NCBI RefSeq assembly: GCF_014650695.1
Contig: NZ_BMVL01000009.1
Span: 229,714-293,713 of the forward strand
From: Streptomyces avidinii
GTDB taxonomy: Bacteria > Actinomycetota > Actinomycetes > Streptomycetales > Streptomycetaceae
Direction of reading: 5' to 3'
DNA length: 64,000 bases
Part shown: piece by piece, positions 33,300 through 42,457 of the stretch
How the letters are laid out: the number at the start of each line of letters is the position of its first letter
Numbering within the stretch: position 1 is the stretch's first letter
Notes under the pieces: generated by a model
Database searches by the model: none
Seen by the model: only the letters and a program-made list of their open reading frames with translations
What the model was told of the DNA's origin: nothing
Made by a program: the position numbers and the translations under genes

Positions 33300-33320
33300 C
33301 CACCGGTTTTCCCCCGGTGG
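33300..33320. terminator. Short hairpin between Tad operon and helicase gene
   Basis: CCACCGG 33300-33306 pairs with CCGGTGG 33314-33320 across a seven-base loop, between convergent stops. Confidence 0.5.
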
Positions 33321-33326
33321 ATTCCG

Positions 33327-35798
33327 TCAGGCCTCGGCGGCCGGGGCCGGCGGGGATTCGGAGAGGAGGCGGGTCAGGAGGCGGATGGCGCCGCGCTTGT
33401 GGAGGGGCTCGTTGCCGTTGCCGCACTTGGGGGACTGGATGCAGGAAGGGCAACCGGACTCGCACTCGCAGGCGGCGATCGCGTCCCGGGTGGCCGTCAG
33501 CCAGGCGCGGGCCGTGCGGAAGGCGCGCTCTGCGAAGCCGGCGCCGCCGGGGTGGCCGTCGTAGACGAAGACCGTGGGGAGGAGGGTGTCGGGATGCAGC
33601 GGCACCGAGACGCCGCCGATGTCCCAGCGGTCGCAGGTGGCGAAGAGCGGGAGCATGCCGATGGAGGCGTGTTCGGCGGCGTGCAGCGCGCCGCCGAGGA
33701 TCTCCGGATTGATCCGGGCCTCGTCGAGCTGGTCCTCGGTCACGGTCCACCACACGGCCCGGGTGCGCAGGGTGCGGGGCGGCAGGTCGAGCTTGGCCTC
33801 GCCCAGCACCTCGCCGGTGATCAGCTTGCGGCGCAGGTAGGAGACGACCTGGTTGGTGACCTCGACGGAGCCGAAGCAGAGCCGGGCCGAGCCCCACGGG
33901 ATCTGGGTCTCGGTCTCCAGGATGGAAATGGAGGTGGTGTCACGGGCCGTGGTGGAGAAGGGCGGGTCGGCTTGCTCCACGAGGGCCACGGAGTCCTCCA
34001 GGTCCAGGTGCTTCACGAGGTACGTGCGGCCCTGGTGGAGGTGGACGGCCCCCTCGTGGACGGCGGTGTGGGCCGCCGACTCGTCGACCGTGCCCAGCAG
34101 CCGGCCGGTCGTGGCCTCGACGATCTGCACCGGGCGGCCGCCGCCGCCCCGGATGTCGGTCAGGTCCGAGGCCCGTTCCCGGCGGGTCCAGTGCCAGGCG
34201 GTCGCCCGGCGGCGCAGCAGCTTCGCTGCTTCGAGCTGGGGAAGGAGCTCCTTGGTCGCCGGGCCGAAGAGGTCCAGGTCCGCGTCGGTCAGCGGTAGCT
34301 CGGCCGCCGCCGCGCACAGGTGGGGGGCGAGGACGTACGGGTTGTCGGGGTCCAGGACGGTGGCTTCCACCGGTTGGCGGAACAGCGCCTCCGGGTGGTG
34401 GACGAGGTAGGTGTCCAGCGGGTCGTCGCGGGCGATCAGCACGGCCAGGGCGCCCTGGCCCGAGCGCCCGGCGCGGCCGGCCTGCTGCCACAGGGAGGCC
34501 CTGGTGCCCGGATAGCCGGTGATCAGGACGGCGTCCAGGCCCGAGACGTCCACGCCCAGCTCCAGGGCCGTCGTGGCAGCCAGCCCGAGCAGCTCCCCGG
34601 AGTGCAGGGCCCACTCCAGGGCCCGGCGCTCCTCGGGGAGGTAGCCGCCCCGGTAGGCGGCAACCCGGCGGGGCAGCGACCGGTCGACCGACGCGAGCCG
34701 TTCCTGGGTGATGACGGAGATCAGTTCGGCGCCGCGCCGGGAGCGGACGAAGGCGACCGTACGGACCCCCTGGACGACCAGGTCGGTCAGCAGGTCGGCC
34801 GTCTCCGCGGTGGCCGTACGGCGTACGGGAGCGCCCTTCTCGCCCCGCAGCTCGGTGAGTAGCGGCGGCTCCCACAGGGCGAAGACCAGCTCGCCGCGCG
34901 GTGAGGCGTCGTCGGTGATCTCGATCACCCGTACGCCGGTCAGCCGGGACGCGGCCGCCGCCGGGTCGCTCGCGGTGGCGGAGGCCAGCAGGAAGACCGG
35001 GTCCGCGCCGTAGCGGGCGCACAGCCGCCGCAGCCGGCGCAGGACCTGCGCCACGTGGGAGCCGAAGACCCCGCGGTAGGTGTGGCACTCGTCGATCACG
35101 ACGTAGCGCAGCGCCCGCAGGAAGGAGGACCAGCGCGGGTGGGCCGGGAGGATCCCGCGGTGCAGCATGTCGGGGTTGGTGAGGACGTAGTTCGCGTACT
35201 GGCGGACCCACTCGCGTTCCTCGACGGGCGTGTCCCCGTCGTAGACGGCGGGGCGTACGGCGTTGCCCAGCGGAGCGGCCAGTTCCCGTACGGCGCGCCG
35301 CTGGTCGGCCGCCAGGGCCTTGGTGGGGGCCAGGTACAGGGCGGTCGCCCCCCGGCCGTTCGGGGCCTCGGCGCCGTCCGCCAGGGCGGACAGCACGGGC
35401 GCGAGGTAGGCCAGGGACTTGCCCGAGGCGGTGCCGGTGGCCACGACCACGGACGTTCCGTCGAGGGCGAGCTCGGCCGCCGCGGCCTGGTGTTCCCACG
35501 GATGGTCGATTCCGGCCGATCGGATCGCGGCTACGACGTCCGTTCGGATGCGGTCGGGCCAGACTGCATGACGACCCGCCCGAGGGGGCAAGTGCTCCGT
35601 ATGGGTGATGCGCGCAGCACGGGAAGGCCCCCGTGACAGACGGTCCAGGACCGTGTCGGGGGTGGGTCGAGGGTCCGCGGGCGCCGTGGGCCGTCCGGGA
35701 CCGTGAGTGTCGGCCATCGGAACCGAGTGTGTCACCGGCGTGCGGGACAATGGTCCGAAGGCGTCGTGCGCGCCTGCCGGTAAGTGATTGAATGCCAT
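33327..35798 (-). CDS. DECH-box helicase (Lhr-related)
   Basis: An 823-residue superfamily 2 helicase. Motif I is ATGTASGKS, motif II is VIDECHTY (DECH rather than DEAH), motif III is LASATA, and the C-terminal RecA half has ALELGVDVSGLDAVLITGYPGTRASLWQQAGRAGR. The last 100 residues hold a CECESGCPSCIQSPKCGN cysteine cluster, probably a metal site, as in the MrfA/DUF1998 family of DNA repair helicases. With the ATG at 35798 (MAFNHLPAG), codon 6 is TTA (35781-35783), so expression may depend on bldA. It sits divergent from bldG, as I recall for S. coelicolor SCO3550. Confidence 0.9.
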   Translation of the reverse strand: MAFNHLPAGAHDAFGPLSRTPVTHSVPMADTHGPGRPTAPADPRPTPDTVLDRLSRGPSRAARITHTEHLPPRAGRHAVWPDRIRTDVVAAIRSAGIDHPWEHQAAAAELALDGTSVVVATGTASGKSLAYLAPVLSALADGAEAPNGRGATALYLAPTKALAADQRRAVRELAAPLGNAVRPAVYDGDTPVEEREWVRQYANYVLTNPDMLHRGILPAHPRWSSFLRALRYVVIDECHTYRGVFGSHVAQVLRRLRRLCARYGADPVFLLASATASDPAAAASRLTGVRVIEITDDASPRGELVFALWEPPLLTELRGEKGAPVRRTATAETADLLTDLVVQGVRTVAFVRSRRGAELISVITQERLASVDRSLPRRVAAYRGGYLPEERRALEWALHSGELLGLAATTALELGVDVSGLDAVLITGYPGTRASLWQQAGRAGRSGQGALAVLIARDDPLDTYLVHHPEALFRQPVEATVLDPDNPYVLAPHLCAAAAELPLTDADLDLFGPATKELLPQLEAAKLLRRRATAWHWTRRERASDLTDIRGGGGRPVQIVEATTGRLLGTVDESAAHTAVHEGAVHLHQGRTYLVKHLDLEDSVALVEQADPPFSTTARDTTSISILETETQIPWGSARLCFGSVEVTNQVVSYLRRKLITGEVLGEAKLDLPPRTLRTRAVWWTVTEDQLDEARINPEILGGALHAAEHASIGMLPLFATCDRWDIGGVSVPLHPDTLLPTVFVYDGHPGGAGFAERAFRTARAWLTATRDAIAACECESGCPSCIQSPKCGNGNEPLHKRGAIRLLTRLLSESPPAPAAEA

Positions 35799-35868
35799 CG
35801 CGGCAGCCAATCCCTCGCCTACCTTCGGGTGAGGGGGCGTCGCTCGATAGCAAGGTGCTGGAGGATCC

Positions 35869-36210
35869 GTGGACCTGTCCCTGTCGACTCGCACTGTCGG
35901 CGACCGTACGGTCGTGGAGGTCGGTGGCGAGATTGATGTGTATACCGCGCCCAAGCTGCGCGAGCAGTTGGTCGAGTTGGTGAACGACGGCAGCTACCAC
36001 TTGGTTGTCGACATGGAGCGAGTGGACTTCCTCGACTCCACCGGCCTCGGTGTGCTTGTGGGAGGCCTCAAGCGCGTCCGTGCGCACGAGGGCTCGCTCC
36101 GTCTGGTGTGCAACCAGGAGCGCATCCTGAAGATCTTCCGCATCACCGGTCTGACCAAGGTGTTTCCGATCCACACCACTGTGGAAGACGCCGTCAACGC
36201 CACTGACTGA
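35869..36210 (+). CDS. bldG: Anti-sigma factor antagonist BldG
   Basis: A 113-residue STAS protein identical in layout to S. coelicolor BldG (SCO3549). Unphosphorylated BldG binds anti-sigma kinases and frees their sigma factors; it is required for aerial growth and antibiotic production. The phosphorylation site is Ser57 in VDFLDSTGLGVLVGG. The GTG at 35869 has GGAGGATCC directly upstream. The gene for its partner kinase follows after 122 bases on the same strand. The helicase gene is divergent, with 70 bases between the starts. Confidence 0.95.
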   Translation: MDLSLSTRTVGDRTVVEVGGEIDVYTAPKLREQLVELVNDGSYHLVVDMERVDFLDSTGLGVLVGGLKRVRAHEGSLRLVCNQERILKIFRITGLTKVFPIHTTVEDAVNATD

Positions 36211-36332
36211 CGGCTCCGAGCGGCTCCCCGCGGCCTTCGGGCGGCAGGGCGCCGACAAGGAGAGCGGGGGTACCGGGCCATGGTTGGCCCGGGCCCCTGT
36301 CAAGGCACGCCCGTAGTCCGAGGGGGACGCGC

Positions 36333-36773
36333 ATGGCCACCGTTGAACTGCGCTTCAGCGCCCAGCCCGAACACGTCCGGACGGCCCGCCTGGTAGCGGC
36401 TGCCGTGGCGCGCCGGGTCGGTGTGGAGGAAGCCGTCCTCGACGAGGTCCGCCTCGCCGTGGGCGAGGCCTGTTCGCGTGCCGTCGGACTCCATCGGCTC
36501 AACGGGCTGACCGGGCCCGTCCGGGTCGTGCTGACCGAGGACGAGAAGGTGTTCTCCATCGAGGTCGGCGACGAGGTCCCCGGCCCGTCCGGAGGCGGGT
36601 CCGACGCCGTGTCCGGCATGACCGCCGTCCTGGAGTCCGACGGTGAGGCGGAGGACGAGATGGGGCTCGCAGTGATCACCGGGCTCGTCGACGACGTCGA
36701 GGTGACCAGTGGGGAATCGGGCGGAACCATCCGGATGAGCTGGCCCGTCGCCGGTGTCTCCGAGCTGCACTGA
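36333..36773 (+). CDS. RsbW-like anti-sigma factor, BldG partner
   Basis: A 146-residue HATPase_c anti-sigma kinase. The N box is DEVRLAVGEACSRAVGLH (a Glu-containing ATP-binding helix, with Asn replaced in the usual ExxxNA), the G1 box is weak (EVGDEVPG), and the G2-like segment is MGLAVITGLVDDVEV. From the literature I recall, the S. coelicolor equivalent SCO3548 binds BldG. The N box lacks the usual asparagine (ACSRA in place of ALTNA), so ATPase or kinase activity may be weak. A classical terminator with a T-run ends the unit at 36835-36860. Confidence 0.88.
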   Translation: MATVELRFSAQPEHVRTARLVAAAVARRVGVEEAVLDEVRLAVGEACSRAVGLHRLNGLTGPVRVVLTEDEKVFSIEVGDEVPGPSGGGSDAVSGMTAVLESDGEAEDEMGLAVITGLVDDVEVTSGESGGTIRMSWPVAGVSELH

Positions 36774-36834
36774 GGTCCGCCGCGATCCACGCGATCCACC
36801 GCGCGCGAATCCCTCGTATCTTCCGATCTTTATC

Positions 36835-36860
36835 AAGGCCCTGCTGAGCAGGGCCTTTTT
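36835..36860 (+). terminator. Intrinsic terminator after the bldG operon
   Basis: AAGGCCCTGCT 36835-36845 pairs with AGCAGGGCCTT 36847-36857, continuing into a T5 run. It is one of the few textbook rho-independent terminators in the window. Confidence 0.88.
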
Positions 36861-36876
36861 CATTTCCCTAGATCGA

Positions 36877-37010
36877 TGACGAGGCGTCAATGCCTTTGTC
36901 CCATTACCACTTTCGGGGGTAATGGAGTGACGCGATCTATTGCTGAGGAGCAGGAGCACGCCAATTACGTTTCCTGCGCACTGTTTTGATCGGGTCGCGC
37001 TCCCTACAAT
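36877..37010 (+). promoter_or_regulatory. Promoter region of the pyrophosphatase gene
   Basis: An AT-richer stretch with two small inverted repeats (TGACG/CGTCA at 36877-36889; CCATTACC/GGTAATGG at 36901-36925) upstream of a TGTTTT (36982-36987) and TACAAT (37005-37010) pair spaced 17 bases apart. Confidence 0.5.
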
Positions 37011-37048
37011 CCGTCCACATCTTGAGCTCATCACGTCAAGGAGGACGA

Positions 37049-39451
37049 ATGACGGGGCTCTTCACCCCCATTGCGCCGGGTCGCACCACAGATCTGGCAT
37101 CCGCAGTACTCACTGATGACAATCGGCTCATCGTGATCGTCATTGCGGCCGTGGCACTCGCCGCACTCGTCGTCGCGCAGATCCTGGTCCGCCAGGTACT
37201 CGCCGCAGACGAGGGAACCGACAGCATGAAGAAGATCGCAGCAGCCGTCCAGGAAGGCGCCAACGCCTATCTCGGCCGGCAGTTGCGCACCCTCGGCGTC
37301 TTCGCCGTCGTGGTCTTCTTCCTGCTCTTCCTGCTCCCCGCCGACGACTGGTCCCAGCGGAGCGGGCGGTCCGCCTTCTTCCTCGTGGGCGCCATCTTCT
37401 CGGCCGCCACCGGCTACATCGGCATGCGTCTGGCGGTCCGCGCCAACGTGCGCGTCGCCGCCGCCGCACGCGAGGCCACCCCGGCCGAGGGGGAGCCCGC
37501 CAAGGACCTGACCGAGGTCTCCCACAAGGCGATGAAGATCGCCTTCCGCACGGGTGGCGTCGTCGGCATGTTCACCGTCGGTCTCGGCCTGTTCGGCGCC
37601 TCCTGCGTCGTGCTGGTCTACGCCGCCGACGCCCCCAAGGTCCTGGAGGGCTTCGGCCTCGGGGCCGCCCTGATCGCGATGTTCATGCGCGTGGGCGGCG
37701 GAATCTTCACCAAGGCCGCCGACGTCGGCGCCGACCTGGTCGGCAAGGTCGAGCAGGGCATTCCGGAGGACGACCCGCGCAATGCCGCGACCATCGCCGA
37801 CAACGTGGGCGACAACGTCGGAGACTGCGCCGGAATGGCGGCCGACCTCTTCGAGTCCTACGCCGTCACCCTCGTGGCCGCGCTCATCCTCGGCAAGGCC
37901 GCCTTCGGCGACCTGGGCCTCGCCTTCCCGCTGATCGTCCCCGCGATCGGCGTCATCACCGCGATGATCGGCATCTTCGCGGTCTCCCCGCGGCGCTCCG
38001 ACCGCAGCGGCATGACCGCCATCAACCGCGGCTTCTTCATCTCGGCCGTGATCTCCCTGGTGCTGGTCGCGATCGCCGTCTACGCCTACCTGCCGGCCAC
38101 CTACAAGGAGCTGGTCGGCGTCGAGAACCCGGCGATCACCAACCACTCCGGTGACCCGCGCGTCCTGGCCGTCGTCGCCGTCGCCATCGGCATCGTGCTC
38201 GCGGCCCTGATCCAGCAGCTGACCGGCTACTTCACGGAGACCAACCGGCGCCCCGTCCGGGACATCGGCAAGTCCTCCCTGACCGGCGCGGCCACCGTCG
38301 TCCTCGCCGGCATCTCCGTCGGTCTGGAGTCCGCCGTCTACACGGCGCTGCTCATCGGCCTCGGCGTCTACGGGGCGTTCCTGCTCGGCGGTACGTCGAT
38401 CCTGCTCGCGCTCTTCGCGGTGGCCCTGGCCGGCACCGGCCTGCTCACCACCGTCGGCGTCATCGTCGCCATGGACACCTTCGGGCCCGTCTCCGACAAC
38501 GCCCAGGGCATCGCCGAGATGTCCGGCGACGTCGAGGGCGCCGGTGCGCAGGTCCTGACCGACCTCGACGCCGTGGGCAACACCACCAAGGCCATCACCA
38601 AGGGCATCGCCATCGCCACGGCCGTGCTCGCCGCGGCGGCGCTCTTCGGCTCGTACAACGACGCGATCGCCACCGCGGTCAGGGAAGTCGGTGCCAAGGC
38701 CGGGGAGATGAACCTCAGCCTCGACATCGCACAGCCCAACAACCTCGTCGGGCTGATCCTGGGCGCGGCGGTCGTGTTCCTGTTCTCCGGCCTCGCCATC
38801 AACGCCGTCTCCCGCTCCGCGGGCGCCGTCGTCTACGAGGTGCGCCGCCAGTTCCGCGAGCACCCCGGGATCATGGACTACACCGAGAAGCCCGAGTACG
38901 GGCGCGTCGTCGACATCTGCACCAAGGACGCGCTGCGCGAGCTCGCCACGCCCGGTCTGCTCGCCGTGCTCACCCCCATCGCCGTCGGCTTCTCCCTCGG
39001 TGTGGGCGCCCTCGGCTCCTTCCTCGCCGGAGCCATCGGCACGGGCACCCTGATGGCGGTCTTCCTCGCCAACTCCGGCGGCGCGTGGGACAACGCGAAG
39101 AAGCTCGTCGAGGACGGTCACCACGGCGGCAAGGGCAGCGAGGCCCACGCCGCGGTCGTCATCGGCGACACGGTCGGCGACCCGTTCAAGGACACCGCCG
39201 GTCCCGCGATCAACCCGCTGCTCAAGGTCATGAACCTGGTGGCGCTGCTGATCGCTCCCGCCGTCGTGCAGTTCAGCTACGGCACGGACAGCAGCCCGAC
39301 GGTGCGGGCGATCGTCGCGGTCCTCGCGATCGGCGTGATCGTCGCCGCGGTGTACATCTCCAAGCGCCGCGGCATCGCCGTCGGCGACGAGACCGAAGGC
39401 GGAGCCGCCGAGCGGGTGGCTCAGTCGGCCGACCCCGCGACGGTCTCCTGA
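37049..39451 (+). CDS. hppA: K+-independent proton-pumping pyrophosphatase
   Basis: An 800-residue membrane pyrophosphatase with about 16 hydrophobic segments that couples pyrophosphate hydrolysis to H+ export. The PPi-binding loops are visible: GGGIFTKAADVGADLVGKVE and DDPRNAATIADNVGDNVGDCAGMAADLFESY, and near the C-terminus AHAAVVIGDTVGDPFKDTAGPAINPLLK. GNTTKAITKG carries Lys514, the residue that in this family replaces the potassium requirement (Ala in K+-dependent enzymes). The ATG at 37049 has AAGGAGGACGA upstream. It corresponds to S. coelicolor SCO3547. Confidence 0.95.
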   Translation: MTGLFTPIAPGRTTDLASAVLTDDNRLIVIVIAAVALAALVVAQILVRQVLAADEGTDSMKKIAAAVQEGANAYLGRQLRTLGVFAVVVFFLLFLLPADDWSQRSGRSAFFLVGAIFSAATGYIGMRLAVRANVRVAAAAREATPAEGEPAKDLTEVSHKAMKIAFRTGGVVGMFTVGLGLFGASCVVLVYAADAPKVLEGFGLGAALIAMFMRVGGGIFTKAADVGADLVGKVEQGIPEDDPRNAATIADNVGDNVGDCAGMAADLFESYAVTLVAALILGKAAFGDLGLAFPLIVPAIGVITAMIGIFAVSPRRSDRSGMTAINRGFFISAVISLVLVAIAVYAYLPATYKELVGVENPAITNHSGDPRVLAVVAVAIGIVLAALIQQLTGYFTETNRRPVRDIGKSSLTGAATVVLAGISVGLESAVYTALLIGLGVYGAFLLGGTSILLALFAVALAGTGLLTTVGVIVAMDTFGPVSDNAQGIAEMSGDVEGAGAQVLTDLDAVGNTTKAITKGIAIATAVLAAAALFGSYNDAIATAVREVGAKAGEMNLSLDIAQPNNLVGLILGAAVVFLFSGLAINAVSRSAGAVVYEVRRQFREHPGIMDYTEKPEYGRVVDICTKDALRELATPGLLAVLTPIAVGFSLGVGALGSFLAGAIGTGTLMAVFLANSGGAWDNAKKLVEDGHHGGKGSEAHAAVVIGDTVGDPFKDTAGPAINPLLKVMNLVALLIAPAVVQFSYGTDSSPTVRAIVAVLAIGVIVAAVYISKRRGIAVGDETEGGAAERVAQSADPATVS

Positions 39452-39510
39452 CCCGAGGTTCGGCCAGCGGGCCGGGCAGGGCCGGGCAGGGCCGGCCGGT
39501 ACGCCCGAAC

Positions 39511-39550
39511 GGCGGACGGGCGGCGCGGACTCACGCGCCGTCTGTCCGCC
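39511..39550 (+). terminator. Terminator after hppA
   Basis: A 17-bp stem with two mismatches (39511-39527 with 39534-39550), six-base loop, then TTT. Confidence 0.72.
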
Positions 39551-39615
39551 TTTGTGCGTCACCGGACGGTAGGCGTGTATCTTCCGGGCCGAGAGCCTTC
39601 GAAGGGACCAATCCG

Positions 39616-40182
39616 GTGAACAAGAAGCTTGCGGCCGCAATGTCGGGCGGTGCGGTGCTGATGCTCGTCCTGTCCGGCTGCGGCGGGGACGAGACCGACG
39701 AGAAGGCCGGCACCTGGGCCAAAAAGGTCTGTGACCAGTGGCAACCCGAACTCAAGAAGATCGAGACCGCCAACGCCGACATCAAGCGGGTGGCCTCGGA
39801 GAGCAGTAAGCCCGAGGACGTCCAGAAGACCGACTCGGCGGCCTTCGGGACCATGTCCGAGTCGTACAGGACGATGGGGGCCGCCCTGCAGTCGGCGGGC
39901 GTTCCGCCCGTCAAGAACGGCGCCGCGACCCAGGCGGCGGCGGCCAAGGGCTTCGAGTCGACCTCGAAGGGCTACGCCGACCTGAAGGCGAAGATGGACG
40001 CCCTCGACCCGAAGGACCAGCCGAAGTTCGCCGACGGCCTCAAGGAGGTCGCGGGCGGCCTCCAGGAGGCGACGAAGGGCGGCCAGGACGCGCTCGCCCA
40101 GCTCAACGCGGGCGGCCTGGACAAGGCGATCAACAGCCAGAAGGGCTGCCAGGTCGCGACGTCCTCCGCGGCTCCGCAGTAG
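39616..40182 (+). CDS. Small lipoprotein
   Basis: A 188-residue protein exported as a lipoprotein: VNKKLAAAMSGGAVLMLVLSGCGG has a basic start, hydrophobic core and an LSGC lipobox. The mature part is a helical, Lys/Ala/Asp-rich domain (KVCDQWQPELKKIETANADIKR...) with one Cys near each end (KKVCDQW and QKGCQVA), which may form a disulfide. I know of no assigned function. The GTG at 39616 has a GAAGGGA about ten bases upstream. It stands alone between hppA and the methyltransferase gene. Confidence 0.83.
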   Translation: MNKKLAAAMSGGAVLMLVLSGCGGDETDEKAGTWAKKVCDQWQPELKKIETANADIKRVASESSKPEDVQKTDSAAFGTMSESYRTMGAALQSAGVPPVKNGAATQAAAAKGFESTSKGYADLKAKMDALDPKDQPKFADGLKEVAGGLQEATKGGQDALAQLNAGGLDKAINSQKGCQVATSSAAPQ

Positions 40183-40324
40183 CGCGGCCCGCCTTCGGGG
40201 GCGGCGTTCGGCGCGGTACGTCGATCAGGGCGGCCGGGGTCCCGCAAGGGGGCCGCGGCCGCCCTTTCGTGCCCCCGGGCCCGGTGTGATCGGCAGGACG
40301 GGTCCCAGCGGACACAATGGACGC

Positions 40325-41848
40325 GTGAGTACCACCAGCCTTCCCACGCCCGACCGCGCCGCCGAGCTCCGCGAAGCCCTGCTGGCCGCCGGTTTCACCG
40401 CAGACGGGCTGCTCGACCTGCTCGGCGCCCCCGCCTACGCCGCACTGGCCCGCAGCGAGACCGTTCCGGCCCTGCGCGCCACCCGCGGCCCCGGCGACGG
40501 GGCGCTCGCGAGCCTGGTCCGGCTCTTCCTGCTCCAGCAGCCCGAGCCGTACGTGCACGCCGCCGAGGCGCTGCCGGTCGAGGCGGCCCTGGCCGACGGC
40601 TGGCTGCGGCTGGAGGGCGACGAGGTGCACGCCACCGTCGACGTACGCCCGTACGGCGGCCCCGACGGCGAGGACTGGTTCATCGTCTCCGACCTCGGCT
40701 GCTCCGTCGGCGGGGCCGGCGGGATCGGCGGGATCGGCAGCCGCGAGGAGGGAGTGGTCCTCGGCGTGGGCGGCGCCTCCACCACCCTGGCCGGGATCAC
40801 CGTCCGCACCCCGGTCGGCTCGGCCCTCGACGTCGGCACCGGATCCGGAATCCAGGCGCTGCACGCCTCCCGGCACGCCACCCGGGTCACCGCCACGGAC
40901 GTCAACCCCAGGGCCCTGGAATTCACCCGCCTGACGCTGGCGCTGTCCGGGGCCCCGGAGGCCGAGCTGCTCACCGGGTCGCTCTTCGAGCCGGTCGGCG
41001 ACGCCACGTACGACCTGATCGTGTCGAACCCGCCGTTCGTGATCTCCCCCGGCGCCCGGCTGACGTACCGGGACGGCGGCATGGGCGGCGACGACCTGTG
41101 CCGGACCCTGGTCCAGGAGTCCGGCGCGCGGCTCAATCAGGGCGGGTACGCGCAGTTCCTCGGCAACTGGCAGCACGTGGAGGGCGAGGACTGGCACGAC
41201 CGGCTCCGCTCCTGGGTGCCGCGCGGCTGCGACGCCTGGATCGTGCAGCGTGACGTGCAGGACGTGACGCAGTACGCCGAGCTGTGGCTGCGCGACGCGG
41301 GTGACCACCGGACCGACCCGGCCGAGTACGCGCGCCGGTACGAGGACTGGCTGGACGAGTTCGAGGCCCGCGGGACCAAGTCCGTCGGCTTCGGGTGGAT
41401 CACCTTGCGCCGGACGGACGCGGCCGAGCCCTCGATCGTGGTCGAGGAGTGGCCGCACACGGTCGAGCAGCCGCTCGGCGACGCCGTGCTGGCCCATTTC
41501 GCCCGCCAGGACTACTTGCGCGAGCACGACGACGCGGCCCTGCTGGAGGCCCATTTCGCGCTGGCCGAGGAAGTGGTCCAGGAGCAGGTCGGCGCGCCCG
41601 GCGCGGAGGATCCGGAACACGTCGTGCTGCGGCAGAACCGCGGAATGCGCCGCGCGACCAAGGTCGACACGGTCGGCGCCGGGTTCGCCGGAGTGTGTGA
41701 CGGCTCACTGAGCGCGGGCCGGATCCTGGACGCGATCGCGCAGCTGATGCAGGAGGACCCGATCGTGCTGCGGGACCGCACTCCGGAAGCCATCCGGCTG
41801 CTGGTCGAGCAGGGTTTCCTGGACCCCGTGGCGGGCCGCACGCAGTAG
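40325..41848 (+). CDS. Class I SAM-dependent methyltransferase
   Basis: A 507-residue methyltransferase: an N-terminal helical region (about 1-110), then a Rossmann fold with the SAM loop ALDVGTGSGIQALH, TATDVNPRALEFT, and the catalytic motif LIVSNPPFVIS (NPPF, typical of N-methylation of adenine, guanine or glutamine amides, as in RlmG/HemK). The C-terminal 200 residues have a helical domain. The likely target is rRNA or a protein glutamine, but I cannot tell which. The GTG at 40325 has no SD sequence; CACAAT ends six bases upstream. Confidence 0.88.
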   Translation: MSTTSLPTPDRAAELREALLAAGFTADGLLDLLGAPAYAALARSETVPALRATRGPGDGALASLVRLFLLQQPEPYVHAAEALPVEAALADGWLRLEGDEVHATVDVRPYGGPDGEDWFIVSDLGCSVGGAGGIGGIGSREEGVVLGVGGASTTLAGITVRTPVGSALDVGTGSGIQALHASRHATRVTATDVNPRALEFTRLTLALSGAPEAELLTGSLFEPVGDATYDLIVSNPPFVISPGARLTYRDGGMGGDDLCRTLVQESGARLNQGGYAQFLGNWQHVEGEDWHDRLRSWVPRGCDAWIVQRDVQDVTQYAELWLRDAGDHRTDPAEYARRYEDWLDEFEARGTKSVGFGWITLRRTDAAEPSIVVEEWPHTVEQPLGDAVLAHFARQDYLREHDDAALLEAHFALAEEVVQEQVGAPGAEDPEHVVLRQNRGMRRATKVDTVGAGFAGVCDGSLSAGRILDAIAQLMQEDPIVLRDRTPEAIRLLVEQGFLDPVAGRTQ

Positions 41849-42457
41849 GGCACCTGGATGTAACCCGGGGTTCGCCCGGCGTATCCCCGGGGCTGTCAGT
41901 CTGCCGGTCAGAGGGATCCGGGGGGATCCCGAGGGCGGCCCGGGGGTACAGGGAGAGCGGCGCGGAAAACGGTCCGGCGATCTTCGCGCGGCCGTGTTCC
42001 CGCTGCTCGGGGCGGCTCTGCAGGCCTGGACGGGGCACGCACGCCTCCACCGCGCAGCGGTGGCGGACGGCGCGCGCCCCGTCGCGGGCCTGCCGCCGGT
42101 CCGGCTCGTCGGCGCAGCGCCGACGGCCCTCGGACCGGGGCGCCTCGCGCGGCAGCCACAGCGAGATCGCGGGGCTCGGCCGGACCGGGATCACGGCCCT
42201 CCTCCGGCACGAAAACACGAGGCCGGAGCAGGCGCGCGACCGGGTGCGAAGGCGCGGCCAGACGGCCCTTGCGCCACTCGGCCCGGTGATCGCGAACGCC
42301 CCGGCGCGGCATCCGGGCGGCAGAAACGGCACTTGTCGGGTTACCGTTCGAGTGGCCGTTGCGGGCTTCTGCCGTTTGACACGGGGGCGGGTTGTACCGT
42401 CACACTCCGCAGCGTCGCCGTACTGCGACCGAGTGCCGACCGGAGAGAAGAGCCAAG
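41849..42457. other. 609-base gap upstream of topA
   Basis: No recognisable gene. On the minus strand one frame from 42332 stays open past the methyltransferase stop with high third-position GC and very Arg-rich sequence, but it has no SD sequence, no known domain and would overlap the methyltransferase gene by about 450 bases. The right end holds a TTGACA hexamer at 42376-42381 followed by TACCGT and CACACT candidates, the likely topA promoter area. Confidence 0.5.

Noticed and set aside
39465..39497. GGGCCGGGCA short tandem repeat after hppA
   Set aside because: Only two and a half copies of a low-complexity GC word; expected by chance in this composition.
37031..39640. 869-codon open frame on the minus strand opposite hppA
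   Set aside because: It is the shadow of the pyrophosphatase gene; the product is an Asp/Gly/Arg/His-rich sequence with no domain, and hppA on the other strand is certain.
41400..42332. Minus-strand frame upstream of topA as a real gene
   Set aside because: No SD sequence, no recognisable domain, and it would overlap the methyltransferase gene by about 450 bases. Kept only as an open question in the gap entry.
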